Shown: positions 22,501 to 30,413 of the stretch, piece by piece
Numbering within the stretch: position 1 is the first letter of the stretch
Layout of the letters: each line of letters starts with the position of its first letter
From: a virus
DNA: 30,495 nucleotides
Direction: 5' to 3' (one strand)
Virus record (IMG/VR): IMGVR_UViG_3300009155_000174
Location: 1 to 30,495 of that record
The notes under the pieces: generated by a model
The model's database searches: none
What the model was told of the DNA's origin: nothing
Seen by the model: the letters and a program-made list of their open reading frames with translations, nothing else
Program-made: the position numbers and the translations under genes

Positions 22501-24723
22501 CTTGGCTTCAGCCTTAGCAGCTTTTTGGTATTCTTCGCTCTTAAATCCAAGGCGCTCTGGAAGGATGCCTTGATCTAACTGGTTAACTTCTTCATCAGTA
22601 AATTTTGTACTAGTAAATATTGGATCTTCTGGTGGCACATAACCATTAAACTCATCAAGTTGTTTATTGTATTCATCAGCAATACCTTGGTACTTTGCCT
22701 GCAAGTCACCAAGTTCGCTGTCAACTTTATCCAAGGAACGCTTGGTTGACTGGTATGTTGCTGGTCCACCAGAGATTGATAGACGGTCTACTGTTCGGGC
22801 GGCCAAAGTATCTCTACTATTAAGCGCAAGATTCTTTATGCCAGGGCCAAGATGACGCATGGATGCCATTGATCCTACGGATGCAGCAATACGAAGCTGT
22901 GCTTCGGTACCATTACGGATTGTGTAACCAAGGCGCATAAGAACGCCAGCCTTAAACATAACTTGAAGTATGTCCATAGCTCCAGTAACTTCATTACCTA
23001 AGCCATAGATTCTTGCAAGTGACTTGCTCTTTGAAGCAATCTTATGTTGCTTAAGAACGGAGTTAAGAATATCTAAGTCCATCATTGGCAAGTAGTTTGC
23101 GGTCTGAGACTCAAAGACTGGAGCACTAATTAGGCTACCATTTTCATCAATCATAAATCCATTTTTACGTAGGGACTCTTGAGCACCCATACGTGAACGC
23201 CAATGGTTCTGGTAAATTTCATTTGCAGTAGCACGATCAATTCCGTACTTGCCACAGATAGCAGAGAATCCTGCGTTTTCAATAATGGATAAAGCTATTG
23301 CACGTTCTTCGGGGCTTGTAGCACGGTAGTAGTTAGCCATCATGCCAGCAGCACGTTCGTCAGTAACACCCTTAAACTGCTTTAGTACATCTGAATTGTT
23401 TGGAAGAAACGTGTACATGTCATCGCCAGCAATGCGGTGAGCGCGATTAACAAACGCCATAACTTCAGCACTTGATTCTGCTTCATTAAGATTAACAATA
23501 CCTGCTGGACGTTCGTTACCTAACCAAGATACAACCTGGTACATACGGTGAAATGGAGTTGGTTGCCATGCTTCAGCACGGGTTCCACCTGCAACAAACT
23601 TAGCCGAGCGACCTTTGGCAAGGAAATCATCTATCGCCTGCATTGGGCGAGCGCCAACGGTACGGTTAATTACACCGCCAGGGGTCTTAGCCATCTGCTC
23701 CCATGCAGCAAACATTGCATCGGTGTTGCGTAAATCTTCAAGTTCTTTAATTGCATCCTGTACAACAACTTGGTCTGTGTGCGGAAGGGAGGCAATACCT
23801 GTTGGGTCATCAGACTTTTTAAGCAAGAACTCTTGGTAAGGATCTAAAATACCTTGTTGACGAGCCATCGGATTGCCAATGCTGGCACGTACTACCTGCA
23901 GTTCTTCTAATGCTCTAGGATCTGCAAGCGCTGCTCGCATAACAAGAGAAGCATCGTACATGTTATCTGCTTGGCCAAGACCATAAGCAGCAGTGTCAGC
24001 CATTGGTGACTTACGAATCATAGGATGATTTCGAGCGTACTCTGCACCGTTGGCTACAAAGTTTTCAAGTAACGGAGTATATTTATTTACAACACCATTA
24101 CCAGCATCAGCAAAGTCGTTAATTGCTTTTGCTGCTTTTCTGCCATTGTTAATTTTATTAGTTATTAAAGATGATTCACGTGCAATTTTAGCAGCTTTAC
24201 CACCAGCAATAGACACGTCACCAAAGATTTGAATACTAACATCGCCAACACCAGACCAGAAACGTGGTGCGCCAGTAGAGAAAAACTTGTCTACTGCTGC
24301 GGTATCTTCATAATCAATCTTATCTACAGCCTGTTGACCTGGAAGTATGGCACCTAAACTGCCAACAATGGCTTGACCAAGTGAAGTATCTTGTGCCATT
24401 CCGTAGGCTTTTTTGAAATCTCCACCAGTTTCAGTGGCAGCAAGTAACCCAGTAGTTAGTGGTTCGCGGATTACTTCTCTATTAAAAGTATCTAGCTTTT
24501 GTAGTCCCTGTTTAATTCCTGGAGTTTCAGCAACATCTGCAATAGGCTTAATCATAGCCTGCGCCCATTTTGTTCCAGAGGTCTTAAAGGTGTTGGCAAA
24601 GCCGTTAAATTCTTCGTTATCATTCCACGGGGCAGAAGCTATATCCCAAAGAAACTTTGGTGATGCAGTAACTGCTCCCACGGTATCTTGGGCTAGTGTG
24701 CCCAGGCGATCCCAAAAACTCAA
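19525..24723 (-). CDS. Giant internal virion / DNA-ejection-like protein, 1732 aa
   Basis: The largest gene of the window. Starts at TTG 24723, which overlaps the previous stop as TTGA and has GGGAGA 5 nt upstream. The chain is almost all helical. Hydrophobic stretches occur near the N-terminus (LGQAIVGSLGAILPG) and near residue 590 (AGVLMRLGYTIRNGTEAQL). Residues ~700-960 hold charged coiled-coil sections, and around 1250 HKVALRQLKDTLFTIDR then HYMRFISPFFSAFENTAKTW look like a conserved helical domain. I could not assign a peptidase, lysozyme or polymerase motif. Large proteins between portal and capsid in short-tailed phages are often ejection proteins; that role is inferred. A tape-measure protein would usually sit after the capsid and tail tube. 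Confidence 0.6.
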   Translation of the reverse strand: MSFWDRLGTLAQDTVGAVTASPKFLWDIASAPWNDNEEFNGFANTFKTSGTKWAQAMIKPIADVAETPGIKQGLQKLDTFNREVIREPLTTGLLAATETGGDFKKAYGMAQDTSLGQAIVGSLGAILPGQQAVDKIDYEDTAAVDKFFSTGAPRFWSGVGDVSIQIFGDVSIAGGKAAKIARESSLITNKINNGRKAAKAINDFADAGNGVVNKYTPLLENFVANGAEYARNHPMIRKSPMADTAAYGLGQADNMYDASLVMRAALADPRALEELQVVRASIGNPMARQQGILDPYQEFLLKKSDDPTGIASLPHTDQVVVQDAIKELEDLRNTDAMFAAWEQMAKTPGGVINRTVGARPMQAIDDFLAKGRSAKFVAGGTRAEAWQPTPFHRMYQVVSWLGNERPAGIVNLNEAESSAEVMAFVNRAHRIAGDDMYTFLPNNSDVLKQFKGVTDERAAGMMANYYRATSPEERAIALSIIENAGFSAICGKYGIDRATANEIYQNHWRSRMGAQESLRKNGFMIDENGSLISAPVFESQTANYLPMMDLDILNSVLKQHKIASKSKSLARIYGLGNEVTGAMDILQVMFKAGVLMRLGYTIRNGTEAQLRIAASVGSMASMRHLGPGIKNLALNSRDTLAARTVDRLSISGGPATYQSTKRSLDKVDSELGDLQAKYQGIADEYNKQLDEFNGYVPPEDPIFTSTKFTDEEVNQLDQGILPERLGFKSEEYQKAAKAEAKRLADEHRAIIDPDIQAKIDEASSAFNLDKTDISLLETKGLIPLNKILDAYEEGSRLGSDELSGIISTGKIESASLDGPLSQDYVYYPEGDLKYLAVQNGKSRRKYIEVPWRRQTREEYVSDGIAQFDSYYEMQVLERSLVEYTDEANAWYGQNATQTYSPITPNVQLESDMRVIEKAIADKKSVREDYANQLTALEKSAKRGEKRKIGQGKWKVKSAFGDNYDDFYDGLGGQFADIHRTNASAENSMNTLVDDNAGLFSRSLTKTGYGEVKPDAPNYYQAWSDALNYQFRNSDVAMKLMEDGADPAAVAKYLRIDPEGRITAKRLNLDPWEIDSHVAAVKGFVDSYIPSRDLRQLLINSEDSAPISPDMLRGTFTGTDGLPTIHGHILEENLNLVSRKHAQEIVNGVFRLIGSMPEDLIARHPLYISLYRTELQRRVKMFEGMNERRLTSNEMDEAMSVTHKVALRQLKDTLFTIDRKTNLAHYMRFISPFFSAFENTAKTWAKITYEKPQTINRANLIFTSPNRAGIATDENGNPVPPEEASINDYIWLEVPKSLQNAPFIGKGLTSLTQMGIQKRSLDVIFQGDIAQIPVGPYVAIPISEMVKRKPELEDSLKWAIPFGPERNAVRAFLPAWVKRQLTKQDGQSNQQYANTYALIWTTEQHKRREAGQPAATAVEVQKMTDAYYNMRTVANLILPFAPTFNTPYKFYVDQWRQYQEQFGMEAQTKYWQDYGDDFFEFTQSLSKNTTGSFASIGSVGNAKAHADLISELSLIDPKLIGIVTNAGQAYDFSQAAYMWQQANTISPSSSETYRTRKDPAEAALDNERSLGWIKYRDVMANIDSEMQRRGLTNLQSKKAADLASMKKQLVAQLGSTNTAWYDDYLDTDGSKTNKIIRGLETIVNNEKFMSQYGDNPTFKSIAVYLDVRKATEKALASRPSKSIDAQANADIKYAFESVANQLKQQDIGFGDLYDRWLSYDSVYDAVHSQGVAQ

Positions 24724-25166
24724 ATCATCTCCCGCAACTGTCGGATGATGTTGCGTGTCTCTGGTGATGTATTAGAACGAGAAGCGACGTGCATAAGAAC
24801 TGGCATGTATGAGGCTATTGTAGCCTTAAACTCTTTATCTGCCGCTATGTCCTTTGCACCTAAACCTAGAGAACTCATGCCTGGCCCAGGGCCAGCATCT
24901 GCACCAGCAGTAACAGGCTCGTTAGGGCGCTGTGATGGTGCGTTAAGTGGTATGACGGGGGCAGACTCAGGCATCATGCCAGAAGCAGCCATAGGTGCCG
25001 CTTGCTGTGTAGCCATGAGAGCCTGCCCCTCGCCATACGGAAGACCAGATACGTACTGTGCTGCTTGTGTGTCTGCTGGTCCACCATCGGTACGTTGCGA
25101 CAATGCGCCTGGGCCTGAAACTGGAGCTGGATTTGTTGGGGCTTGATACCCACCTTTACCTGCCAT
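24720..25166 (-). CDS. Pro/Gly/Ala-rich virion-region protein, 148 aa
   Basis: A 148-aa protein starting MAGKGGYQAPTNPAPVSGPG, low complexity up to residue ~95 (Pro, Ala, Gly, Ser), then a C-terminal helical stretch (DKEFKATIASYMPVLMHV, SPETRNIIRQLREMI). I associate MAGKGGYQAP...GPGALSQRTDGGP starts with proteins next to the portal gene in actinophages; function unknown. The opposite strand has a long open frame here because of the repetitive codons, which I do not regard as coding. Coupled to the 1732-aa gene by TTGA. Confidence 0.65.
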   Translation of the reverse strand: MAGKGGYQAPTNPAPVSGPGALSQRTDGGPADTQAAQYVSGLPYGEGQALMATQQAAPMAASGMMPESAPVIPLNAPSQRPNEPVTAGADAGPGPGMSSLGLGAKDIAADKEFKATIASYMPVLMHVASRSNTSPETRNIIRQLREMI

Positions 25167-25211
25167 GATTCTACCGCCTTTTTAATTAAACCGAATGATT
25201 TTTCTTGCAAA

Positions 25212-25228
25212 CCAGAACACAGTTCTGG
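25212..25228. promoter_or_regulatory. Perfect 7-bp hairpin between two late genes
   Basis: CCAGAAC and GTTCTGG flank an ACA loop, and CAAAC/GTTTG extend it past a short bulge. It lies in the 70-nt gap between the 91-aa and 148-aa genes. No U-tract follows, so it is more likely an mRNA processing or stability element than a terminator. Confidence 0.45.
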
Positions 25229-25236
25229 ACGTTTGT

Positions 25237-25512
25237 TTACTTACCTTTGCCACCAGCACGTTGTTTATCACGCATTTTTTCTGATGTTGTCCAGTCCTTT
25301 GATGGCTTTACATCAGCCTGCGCCTTTGATACCTTTGGGGGCCTTGGATTTTTTGTTGAGCCACGGTAAGCGTTGTAACCTTCACGCTGGTTGTCATTGC
25401 CTACCTGTGTTGGTGTATTGCTACCACGTGAAGTTTTTGCTGACTGTGCAATCATGCCAAAGTCCTTGTTGTTTACGTAGGTGTTATCTCCTGCGTTTGT
25501 GCGTTCTCTCAT
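25237..25512 (-). CDS. Hypothetical polar protein, 91 aa
   Basis: A polar, basic and probably disordered protein (MRERTNAGDNTYVNNKDFGM... ending SEKMRDKQRAGGKGK). No recognised domain. It lies in the run between portal and the giant protein, and is joined to the previous small gene by TAATG. Real coding is supported by this coupling and by good spacing to neighbours. Possibly a minor head protein. Confidence 0.55.
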   Translation of the reverse strand: MRERTNAGDNTYVNNKDFGMIAQSAKTSRGSNTPTQVGNDNQREGYNAYRGSTKNPRPPKVSKAQADVKPSKDWTTSEKMRDKQRAGGKGK

Positions 25513-25703
25513 TACTTAAGCACTCCCTTACCACGACCTGAGGTAGATCCTGTGCCGCTAGTTCCACCTGGGTTGTAACCAAATAGAATCTTGCTTGGGC
25601 TTGGCTTGGCTGCGCTTGGTGTTCCGCTTACGTGAGGTGCATCGTAATTTACTTTTGCCATTGAACCTTGGTTCGCTGGTTTCTTTCCTGATCCGAAAGC
25701 CAT
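25512..25703 (-). CDS. Hypothetical Ser/Gly/Lys-rich protein, 63 aa
   Basis: A 63-aa low-complexity basic protein (MAFGSGKKPANQGSMAKV... FGYNPGGTSGTGSTSGRGKG). It directly follows the portal gene with a strong AAAGGAG ribosome site. No function recognised. Its composition resembles disordered virion-associated peptides. Confidence 0.55.
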   Translation of the reverse strand: MAFGSGKKPANQGSMAKVNYDAPHVSGTPSAAKPSPSKILFGYNPGGTSGTGSTSGRGKGVLK

Positions 25704-25717
25704 AGTTTTTTCTCCTT

Positions 25718-27538
25718 TTATCCTGCTGGCATCATTCTTGTGACACTAGAAGCTAGTGTCGGCTTACCCCTACTAGTTAAACCAGCAAGGAGGTATTGAA
25801 TTGGAGGCTTTCCGCCTACCCCTACCTGACCAGGAGCTACACCCGTAGGTGAACCTGTCAGTGGATTGAGTCCAGAAACACCACCGCCCGCAGCAGCGGC
25901 CGCTTCTTCTGGAGAGCCAGGGACTGCAGGCTGCGATCCAGGTGCGGACGGTGGTGGCTCTGGGGCGAATACTTCAGCAACGATTGATTCAATAGAGCTA
26001 CCCTTAAGGCGGCCATCAATGATTGCTGCTAGCTTTCCAATAAACTGTGAAGGATCTTGACCGCTTTGCACTAATGCTGGTAAAGACTGGGCTAGGCCAG
26101 AGACTGCAGCAAGTAGCGAATCGCGCATCTTTTCGACTTCAATCTTCTGTTCTTCCATGGTTACGTTGATTTCCCACGGCATTTGACGGCGCAGGAAGTC
26201 ACGTGAGATCAACTGATCTCCACGTGCCTGTAATCCAAAGACTAAAGCTTGGTTAGGGTTAAGGCCAGCCATCAAACCGTAGGTAACATCTACTACGTAT
26301 TCGCCAGCAATGTCTTTAGATGGGGTGTATTCCACCTGGAATGGTGCACCTGCATCCATGCCCTGTACGGTTTTGCGTACATTTCCAAAAATACTTTCGT
26401 CAACTTCAAAGCAAAGCGCCATAACCTGAGTTAATGCCTCAGCAAATACGGTCTGTGCGGTCTTTACCTGGGTATCAAATCCACCCATAAGGGCTTCTAC
26501 ACCACGGCCAGTAACGATAGATCCAGACATGTTACCTAGGCGACCCTCTGGGTAACGCCCACCAACACGTAGTTCTTGGTCTAATGCTGCTGATTCTTGG
26601 AACAAACCAGGGGGAACATTAAGATCTACACGGCGAATCTTCTCTGGGGAAGCAGAACGGATAGTGGCATCAGGGCCAATCTCCATTACGTTTACATCTG
26701 CTGGCAATGCGTATGGTGCCTGTACAGACTTCTGTGCAGCTTCAAGGCTTAGGGTAGCGAAGCGCGAACGCGCTACTTGAACCCATAGAATGTCATCGAA
26801 CTGACCACGGAACTCTGTATTTGAGTCAATGCCTGGGCGCACGGCCATAACAGCCATGATCTTGCCAATGGGATTAGGGGTTTCTGCAAGAACAAAGTTA
26901 TTACGCTCTGGCAAGAATAACATAGTTGTATCTTTATCGTGGTAACGATACATGTCCATGCGAGATAGGTCGTTAGTTGTGTTGTAACGGCCACGAATAA
27001 CAGACTCATGCTCTGGGAAGTCCCGAACTAGGTCAGCTACAGTCTTGGTGTAACGCTTGGTGTAAGAAACTAGACGGCCAAAGCGGTCGAAATCTGGGTA
27101 TGATCCGATAGGATCATCAATGTTAATAACTGGAGTCTTACGTTCGTAATCAATCTCAATAAGGATTGGTAACAAACCAAAGGTTACATAACGATCTGCA
27201 CCTGTAAACATCTGTACCTGCAGGCGTGACTGGTCACGGTATCCTGCAGCGATCATGGTGCGCTTGTCAGCCTTCTGACGTGCGCGGTCTGATACTGAGT
27301 TGGTTGCCGAGCAGTTAAACGCTGGAAGCGGGGCTATAACTTCAGATACGTCGCGAGCTGCAATGTCAATAAAGTTAGCAACCATAGGTTTAGGGTAGTC
27401 ATCTGGGAATAATCCAGGGAATACTTTGTTAATATTTCCCTTACGTACCTCAAGTACGTCAGACCAACGAGAGTCCCGTTCCCGCGCTTTTTCGCGCAGT
27501 TGCTTGACACGCGCAGCGATTTGCTGAATGTCAGCCAT
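25718..27538 (-). CDS. Portal protein
   Basis: A 606-aa portal, the dodecameric ring through which DNA enters the head. It lies directly after the large terminase (TAAATG junction). N-terminal helices (VKQLREKARERDSRW, VLEVRKGNINKVFPG) and FPDDYPKPMVANFIDIAARDVSE are typical of portals. The middle holds the wing/stem region (SYPDFDRFGRLVSYTKRY, GRGVEALMGGFDTQVKT). The C-terminus has helical barrel segments, then a Pro/Gly-rich tail from ~510 on (EPPPSAPGSQPAVPG). Length is in the normal portal range. Strong position evidence. Confidence 0.8.
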   Translation of the reverse strand: MADIQQIAARVKQLREKARERDSRWSDVLEVRKGNINKVFPGLFPDDYPKPMVANFIDIAARDVSEVIAPLPAFNCSATNSVSDRARQKADKRTMIAAGYRDQSRLQVQMFTGADRYVTFGLLPILIEIDYERKTPVINIDDPIGSYPDFDRFGRLVSYTKRYTKTVADLVRDFPEHESVIRGRYNTTNDLSRMDMYRYHDKDTTMLFLPERNNFVLAETPNPIGKIMAVMAVRPGIDSNTEFRGQFDDILWVQVARSRFATLSLEAAQKSVQAPYALPADVNVMEIGPDATIRSASPEKIRRVDLNVPPGLFQESAALDQELRVGGRYPEGRLGNMSGSIVTGRGVEALMGGFDTQVKTAQTVFAEALTQVMALCFEVDESIFGNVRKTVQGMDAGAPFQVEYTPSKDIAGEYVVDVTYGLMAGLNPNQALVFGLQARGDQLISRDFLRRQMPWEINVTMEEQKIEVEKMRDSLLAAVSGLAQSLPALVQSGQDPSQFIGKLAAIIDGRLKGSSIESIVAEVFAPEPPPSAPGSQPAVPGSPEEAAAAAGGGVSGLNPLTGSPTGVAPGQVGVGGKPPIQYLLAGLTSRGKPTLASSVTRMMPAG

Positions 27539-29434
27539 TTAGTAACCTCCCGCAGCTAGTTGCTGCTGTAATCTTGAATACTCTTCTAGGTCTACCGTCA
27601 TACGCTTTGCTAGATCTCTAGGAGTAGCAAAAGGATTACGAACCCAAGTATTACCATGTGACCCCATCTGGTTCACATAATCACGCAACTGGGTTTCTAC
27701 AAACCACAGCGCCATAGGACCATCCTGTTTATTCTTAGTTCCAGGTGCCCATGTAATTAGTTGCTCAATGAGCGCTTTAACGCCCTCGTTATCTGTACGA
27801 GGCAATTCAATAAGACTGGATCCCTTAATGTACTTTCCTGCCTGGTCCAACTGACCAAACAAGGGTCCAAGGGAAGCAACGCCATACTCCAAATCCATTT
27901 TATTAGCACCCGTGTAGTGGCTAATAAGTCTAATACCGCGAGAAGCTAGGAACTGGTTGATCTGTTCATCCTGAGTTAAGAACAACTGAAAGGCGTTCTT
28001 CTCAATAACCCATGCTTGTGGGCTATACTTCTCAGTCCACGTCATAATAAGTTCACGAATACGTTGCGGTGTGGGTGCGGGCATACGTGACGCATCAAGT
28101 AAATACCGTTTTTTTGTCGTTCTATCAGCCGACACCACAACACCGAACGTGTCACCAGACATAGCGGGATCTAAGCCGCATACTGTATAGAAACCATTGG
28201 TTTCTTTCGGGTGACCTGCAGCACCCGCAATCAGCGGGCCGCAAGCTCTCATACCATTAACAGATCCACGTACTGATTCGGGTGAAAACACCGATTCAGC
28301 CTGTACGTCTTGCTGTTGGTAAACCATTGCCCAGGTTTTAGGGTCTAGAAGTCCTCGTCTTTGTCGGAGTCTAGTTCCATCCCACCTAGGAAAGAAGCCA
28401 TCTTGGTCAGGGTCAACGGGATCATTAGCCCAAGGGCGGTCTGAACGCGGCCAAAGAGTGACCCATTTAGTCGGATCATCGTTGAACTCCAAAACGGCTG
28501 GCATTGCTAGGTACGTCCAGGGGGACGCACCGTCAGGGTAGCGATCTTCGTTACGAATCTCGCGATATAAATCTATAGGATCTACGCGGGTACCTACAAC
28601 CAGGATTTTCCCTGTCGGTCCAACACGGGTAAGTACTTCTTGTTGAATCCATCGGATCTGCTTTTCGTACTCTCCAGCATTTGCCAGAGTAACTGTGTCA
28701 TCAAGGATGATGAGATCTGCACGGGCACCGTAGATCTGCCCGCCAATACCCAAAGCTTGAAGTGTCGGATCTTTTTCACCTGAATCTCGCTCAAGATAAA
28801 TTGCATCCGCAGTCCACTTATCTGAAGTTGCTTTGAAACCGTCAGCAGGAGCGTAACGTCTTTGTAGCTCCGCGTAGGAAGGGGAGGTAAGGCGCTGTTT
28901 AACAGCATATAAGAACTCCTTAGCCATTTCCCTTGTCTTGGAAACAACCTTAATGCGAATGTTAGGGTCTGTGCAAATACGGTAGGTAATGTAGTCAATC
29001 GAGACCGTCATAGACTTAGCGTGTTCAGGTGGCATGTTGACTAATACGTACTGCGGCAATCCTGCCTCGTACGTCATTGATTCATGTACCCACCGTGGAG
29101 GCCGATTTTCAATTAGGTCTACCACATTTAGCTGGTGACCGAAGGTCACCGAGTTCAAATACTTGGTTCTAAATTCCTCGAAGGTAATCTCTTTGTCTTC
29201 ATCAGAGATATGGCCCTTGCGTTGCTGTACGGCCCGCATAAGCTTAACTGCCCGATTAAACTCTGGGTCAGACTGGATGTAATAGTAATACGTCTTCTCG
29301 GACTTGTTAACTCCAGCACAGGCATCTGCCACTGAGAAGCCATCCTGGAGCAGGGAAAGTAATCTTTCCTTGGCCTGGTCAGCAGTCAGCGTACCAACGG
29401 TACGATGCTGCGAATTTCTCTTAGGGCTAGACAT
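27539..29434 (-). CDS. terL: Terminase large subunit (DNA packaging motor)
   Basis: A 631-aa packaging ATPase/nuclease. Residues ~15-60 resemble an HTH of small-terminase type (GFSVADACAGVNKSEKTYYY), suggesting a DNA-recognition part fused at the N-terminus. The ATPase has a degenerate Walker A NMPPEHAKS (133-141), Walker B DLIILDD (240-246) and the coupling motif VVGTR (279-283). The RNase H-like nuclease follows, with GLDPAMSGD (Asp422) and WVIEKNAF (Glu478) and a C-terminal Asp. No separate small terminase is visible here. First gene of the late operon; GGAGG lies 5 nt before the ATG. High confidence. Confidence 0.92.
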   Translation of the reverse strand: MSSPKRNSQHRTVGTLTADQAKERLLSLLQDGFSVADACAGVNKSEKTYYYYIQSDPEFNRAVKLMRAVQQRKGHISDEDKEITFEEFRTKYLNSVTFGHQLNVVDLIENRPPRWVHESMTYEAGLPQYVLVNMPPEHAKSMTVSIDYITYRICTDPNIRIKVVSKTREMAKEFLYAVKQRLTSPSYAELQRRYAPADGFKATSDKWTADAIYLERDSGEKDPTLQALGIGGQIYGARADLIILDDTVTLANAGEYEKQIRWIQQEVLTRVGPTGKILVVGTRVDPIDLYREIRNEDRYPDGASPWTYLAMPAVLEFNDDPTKWVTLWPRSDRPWANDPVDPDQDGFFPRWDGTRLRQRRGLLDPKTWAMVYQQQDVQAESVFSPESVRGSVNGMRACGPLIAGAAGHPKETNGFYTVCGLDPAMSGDTFGVVVSADRTTKKRYLLDASRMPAPTPQRIRELIMTWTEKYSPQAWVIEKNAFQLFLTQDEQINQFLASRGIRLISHYTGANKMDLEYGVASLGPLFGQLDQAGKYIKGSSLIELPRTDNEGVKALIEQLITWAPGTKNKQDGPMALWFVETQLRDYVNQMGSHGNTWVRNPFATPRDLAKRMTVDLEEYSRLQQQLAAGGY

Positions 29435-29528
29435 TGTGCCTCCATGCTTTTACTCCCAAGGGAAAGCCTGGTTAGTAGTAGTCCTAGAATAAAACCTTGG
29501 TAGTGAAAAAACCACTTTTATACGGTGA

Positions 29529-29623
29529 GCAAGCGAAGCTTGCGAACCGTTACGGCCCGTTCCGCTTGCGCTACACGAACCGTAACAACCGTGAAGGTTC
29601 GGGGCTTCTAGGGGCGAAGCCCC
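29529..29623. repeat. Cluster of inverted and direct repeats (AACCGT motif)
   Basis: CGAACCGT occurs at 29543-29550 and 29576-29583, AACCGT again at 29587-29592, and the inverse GGTTCG at 29596-29601. Inverted pairs GCAAGC/GCTTGC, GTTACGG/CCGTAAC and GGGGCTTC/GAAGCCCC give three stems. This GC-rich block lies in an otherwise AT-rich intergenic stretch, so it is likely a protein-binding or structural control site near the late operon start. Confidence 0.5.
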
Positions 29624-29645
29624 TCACTAATACTAAGGGGGGGAA

Positions 29646-29762
29646 ATGTATGCTTTACCACGCTATTTTGAAAAAAACTTTTGTAACGATTTGGTAACGG
29701 GGATAAAACCCTTTATTTACAACGATTTTATAGCAGCTACTTTAGAAAAATTATTTCACTAG
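29646..29762 (+). CDS. Possible tiny protein, 38 aa
   Basis: A rightward frame of 38 codons (MYALPRYFEKNFCNDLVTGI... ending LEKLFH). Its amino-acid mix is protein-like, and a G-rich run (G7) lies just before the ATG as a possible ribosome site. But it is very short, has no visible promoter, no partner gene and no recognised family, so it may be chance. Confidence 0.25.
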   Translation: MYALPRYFEKNFCNDLVTGIKPFIYNDFIAATLEKLFH

Positions 29763-29880
29763 ATACTATACATCATGCTTCGCGCGTATTAAAAACCCGT
29801 GGGTCGTTGGCGTTGTGTGGCCTGATCTGGCAGACACCCCCCCTACCTTTTGGCTAGATCCCCCCCGTGTTATTTGCTGG

Positions 29881-29911
29881 CCGTGCCGTGCCGTGTTGTG
29901 GCCTTGCCTTG
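29881..29911 (+). repeat. Tandem pentanucleotide repeats (CCGTG x3, CCTTG x2)
   Basis: CCGTG at 29881, 29886 and 29891, a degenerate TTGTG, then CCTTG twice from 29902. Not coding in any plausible frame. It may be an iteron-like binding site or simple slippage product. Confidence 0.5.
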
Positions 29912-30063
29912 CCCTAGTTGTGGCTAAGTGTGCGGTGTGGGTTGTTAATGACACGGACACTACATACAGCTACCAACACGGCGAACACCTAGGGAAAAGC
30001 TGGCAGGAATTGGCAGGCCGTAACGGTGTGACACACGCCACAAAAAAAAGTTTTCAAATGTCC

Positions 30064-30092
30064 TTGACACCAGCTAGGCCTTGCCTTATGGT
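30064..30092 (+). promoter_or_regulatory. Plus-strand sigma-A-like promoter
   Basis: TTGACA (30064-30069), a 17-nt spacer and TATGGT (30087-30092) give a perfect -35 and a TAnnnT -10. Transcription would begin near 30099, about 40 nt before the 52-aa gene. It is the best promoter match in the right end and would drive the rightward early genes and the ribozyme. Confidence 0.7.
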
Positions 30093-30137
30093 CAATACAT
30101 AGGGCAACACCGCCCCAAGATTAGTAGGGATAATCTA

Positions 30138-30296
30138 ATGAGAAAAGATCTATGGTACTTTAGTAAATGCCTAAGCTGTAACAGCGTGAATGAGGCACTA
30201 TGGACAGACACGGACAACGGCTACGAAAGCGCGACACCGTGCCGTTATTGCCACCTAGTGGGCGAGCTGGTGCGGGTATGGGTGAAACACGTATGA
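30138..30296 (+). CDS. Small zinc-ribbon protein, 52 aa
   Basis: A 52-aa protein with CLSC at residues ~11-14 and CRYC at ~35-38, so a four-Cys zinc ribbon is likely (MRKDLWYFSKCLSCNSVNEA...). I take ATG 30138, with AGGGA 7 nt upstream; an upstream in-frame ATG at 30081 lies in the promoter. Zinc ribbons of this size may bind nucleic acid or regulate transcription. It is the first rightward gene and overlaps the next one by ATGA. Function not known. Confidence 0.65.
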   Translation: MRKDLWYFSKCLSCNSVNEALWTDTDNGYESATPCRYCHLVGELVRVWVKHV

Positions 30297-30412
30297 CTAA
30301 ATGGAATTGGACACCCAAGGCCTACCGCCTACGCGATAACCTGATCGCCCTAGCGTGTTGGTTAATGCTGGCGGGCGTGATCGCGCTATTCTTAATTAAG
30401 GCCACTAACTAA
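30293..30412 (+). CDS. Tiny membrane protein, 39 aa
   Basis: A 39-aa protein, MTKWNWTPKAYRLRDNL followed by one hydrophobic helix (IALACWLMLAGVIALFLI) and KATN. It starts inside the stop of the zinc-ribbon gene (ATGA), so it is translationally coupled. A single-pass membrane peptide; the role may be host-membrane modulation or superinfection exclusion, but nothing in the sequence shows that. The hammerhead ribozyme begins 2 nt after its stop codon. Confidence 0.6.
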   Translation: MTKWNWTPKAYRLRDNLIALACWLMLAGVIALFLIKATN

Positions 30413-30413
30413 A

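Larger units (their letters stand above)
29435..30137. other. Divergent control region (about 700 nt)
   Basis: Between the leftward terminase gene and the first rightward gene. It contains three stem-loops: GCAAGC/GCTTGC at 29529-29543, GTTACGG/CCGTAAC at 29549-29586, and GGGGCTTC/GAAGCCCC at 29601-29623. Three AACCGT copies lie within them. It also has a G7 run at 29637-29643, two C7 runs at 29837-29843 and 29870-29876, and tandem pentamers CCGTG x3 then CCTTG x2 at 29881-29911. A plus-strand promoter sits at the right end. Apart from one doubtful 38-aa frame at 29646-29762, no gene is supported. It may hold operators or an origin. Confidence 0.55.

Noticed and set aside
19371-22680. CTGATGA strings on the minus strand inside coding genes (possible more hammerheads)
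   Set aside because: They encode Ala/Thr-Asp-Glu codons and lack the GAAA box and the matching helices at the right distance.
24745-25146. Rightward open frame opposite the 148-aa Pro/Gly-rich gene
   Set aside because: Low-complexity codons on the minus strand keep the opposite strand open; no start signal.
29815-30102. Rightward 95-codon frame in the divergent region
   Set aside because: Its sequence is dictated by C7 runs and pentamer repeats and it runs through the promoter; not a credible protein.
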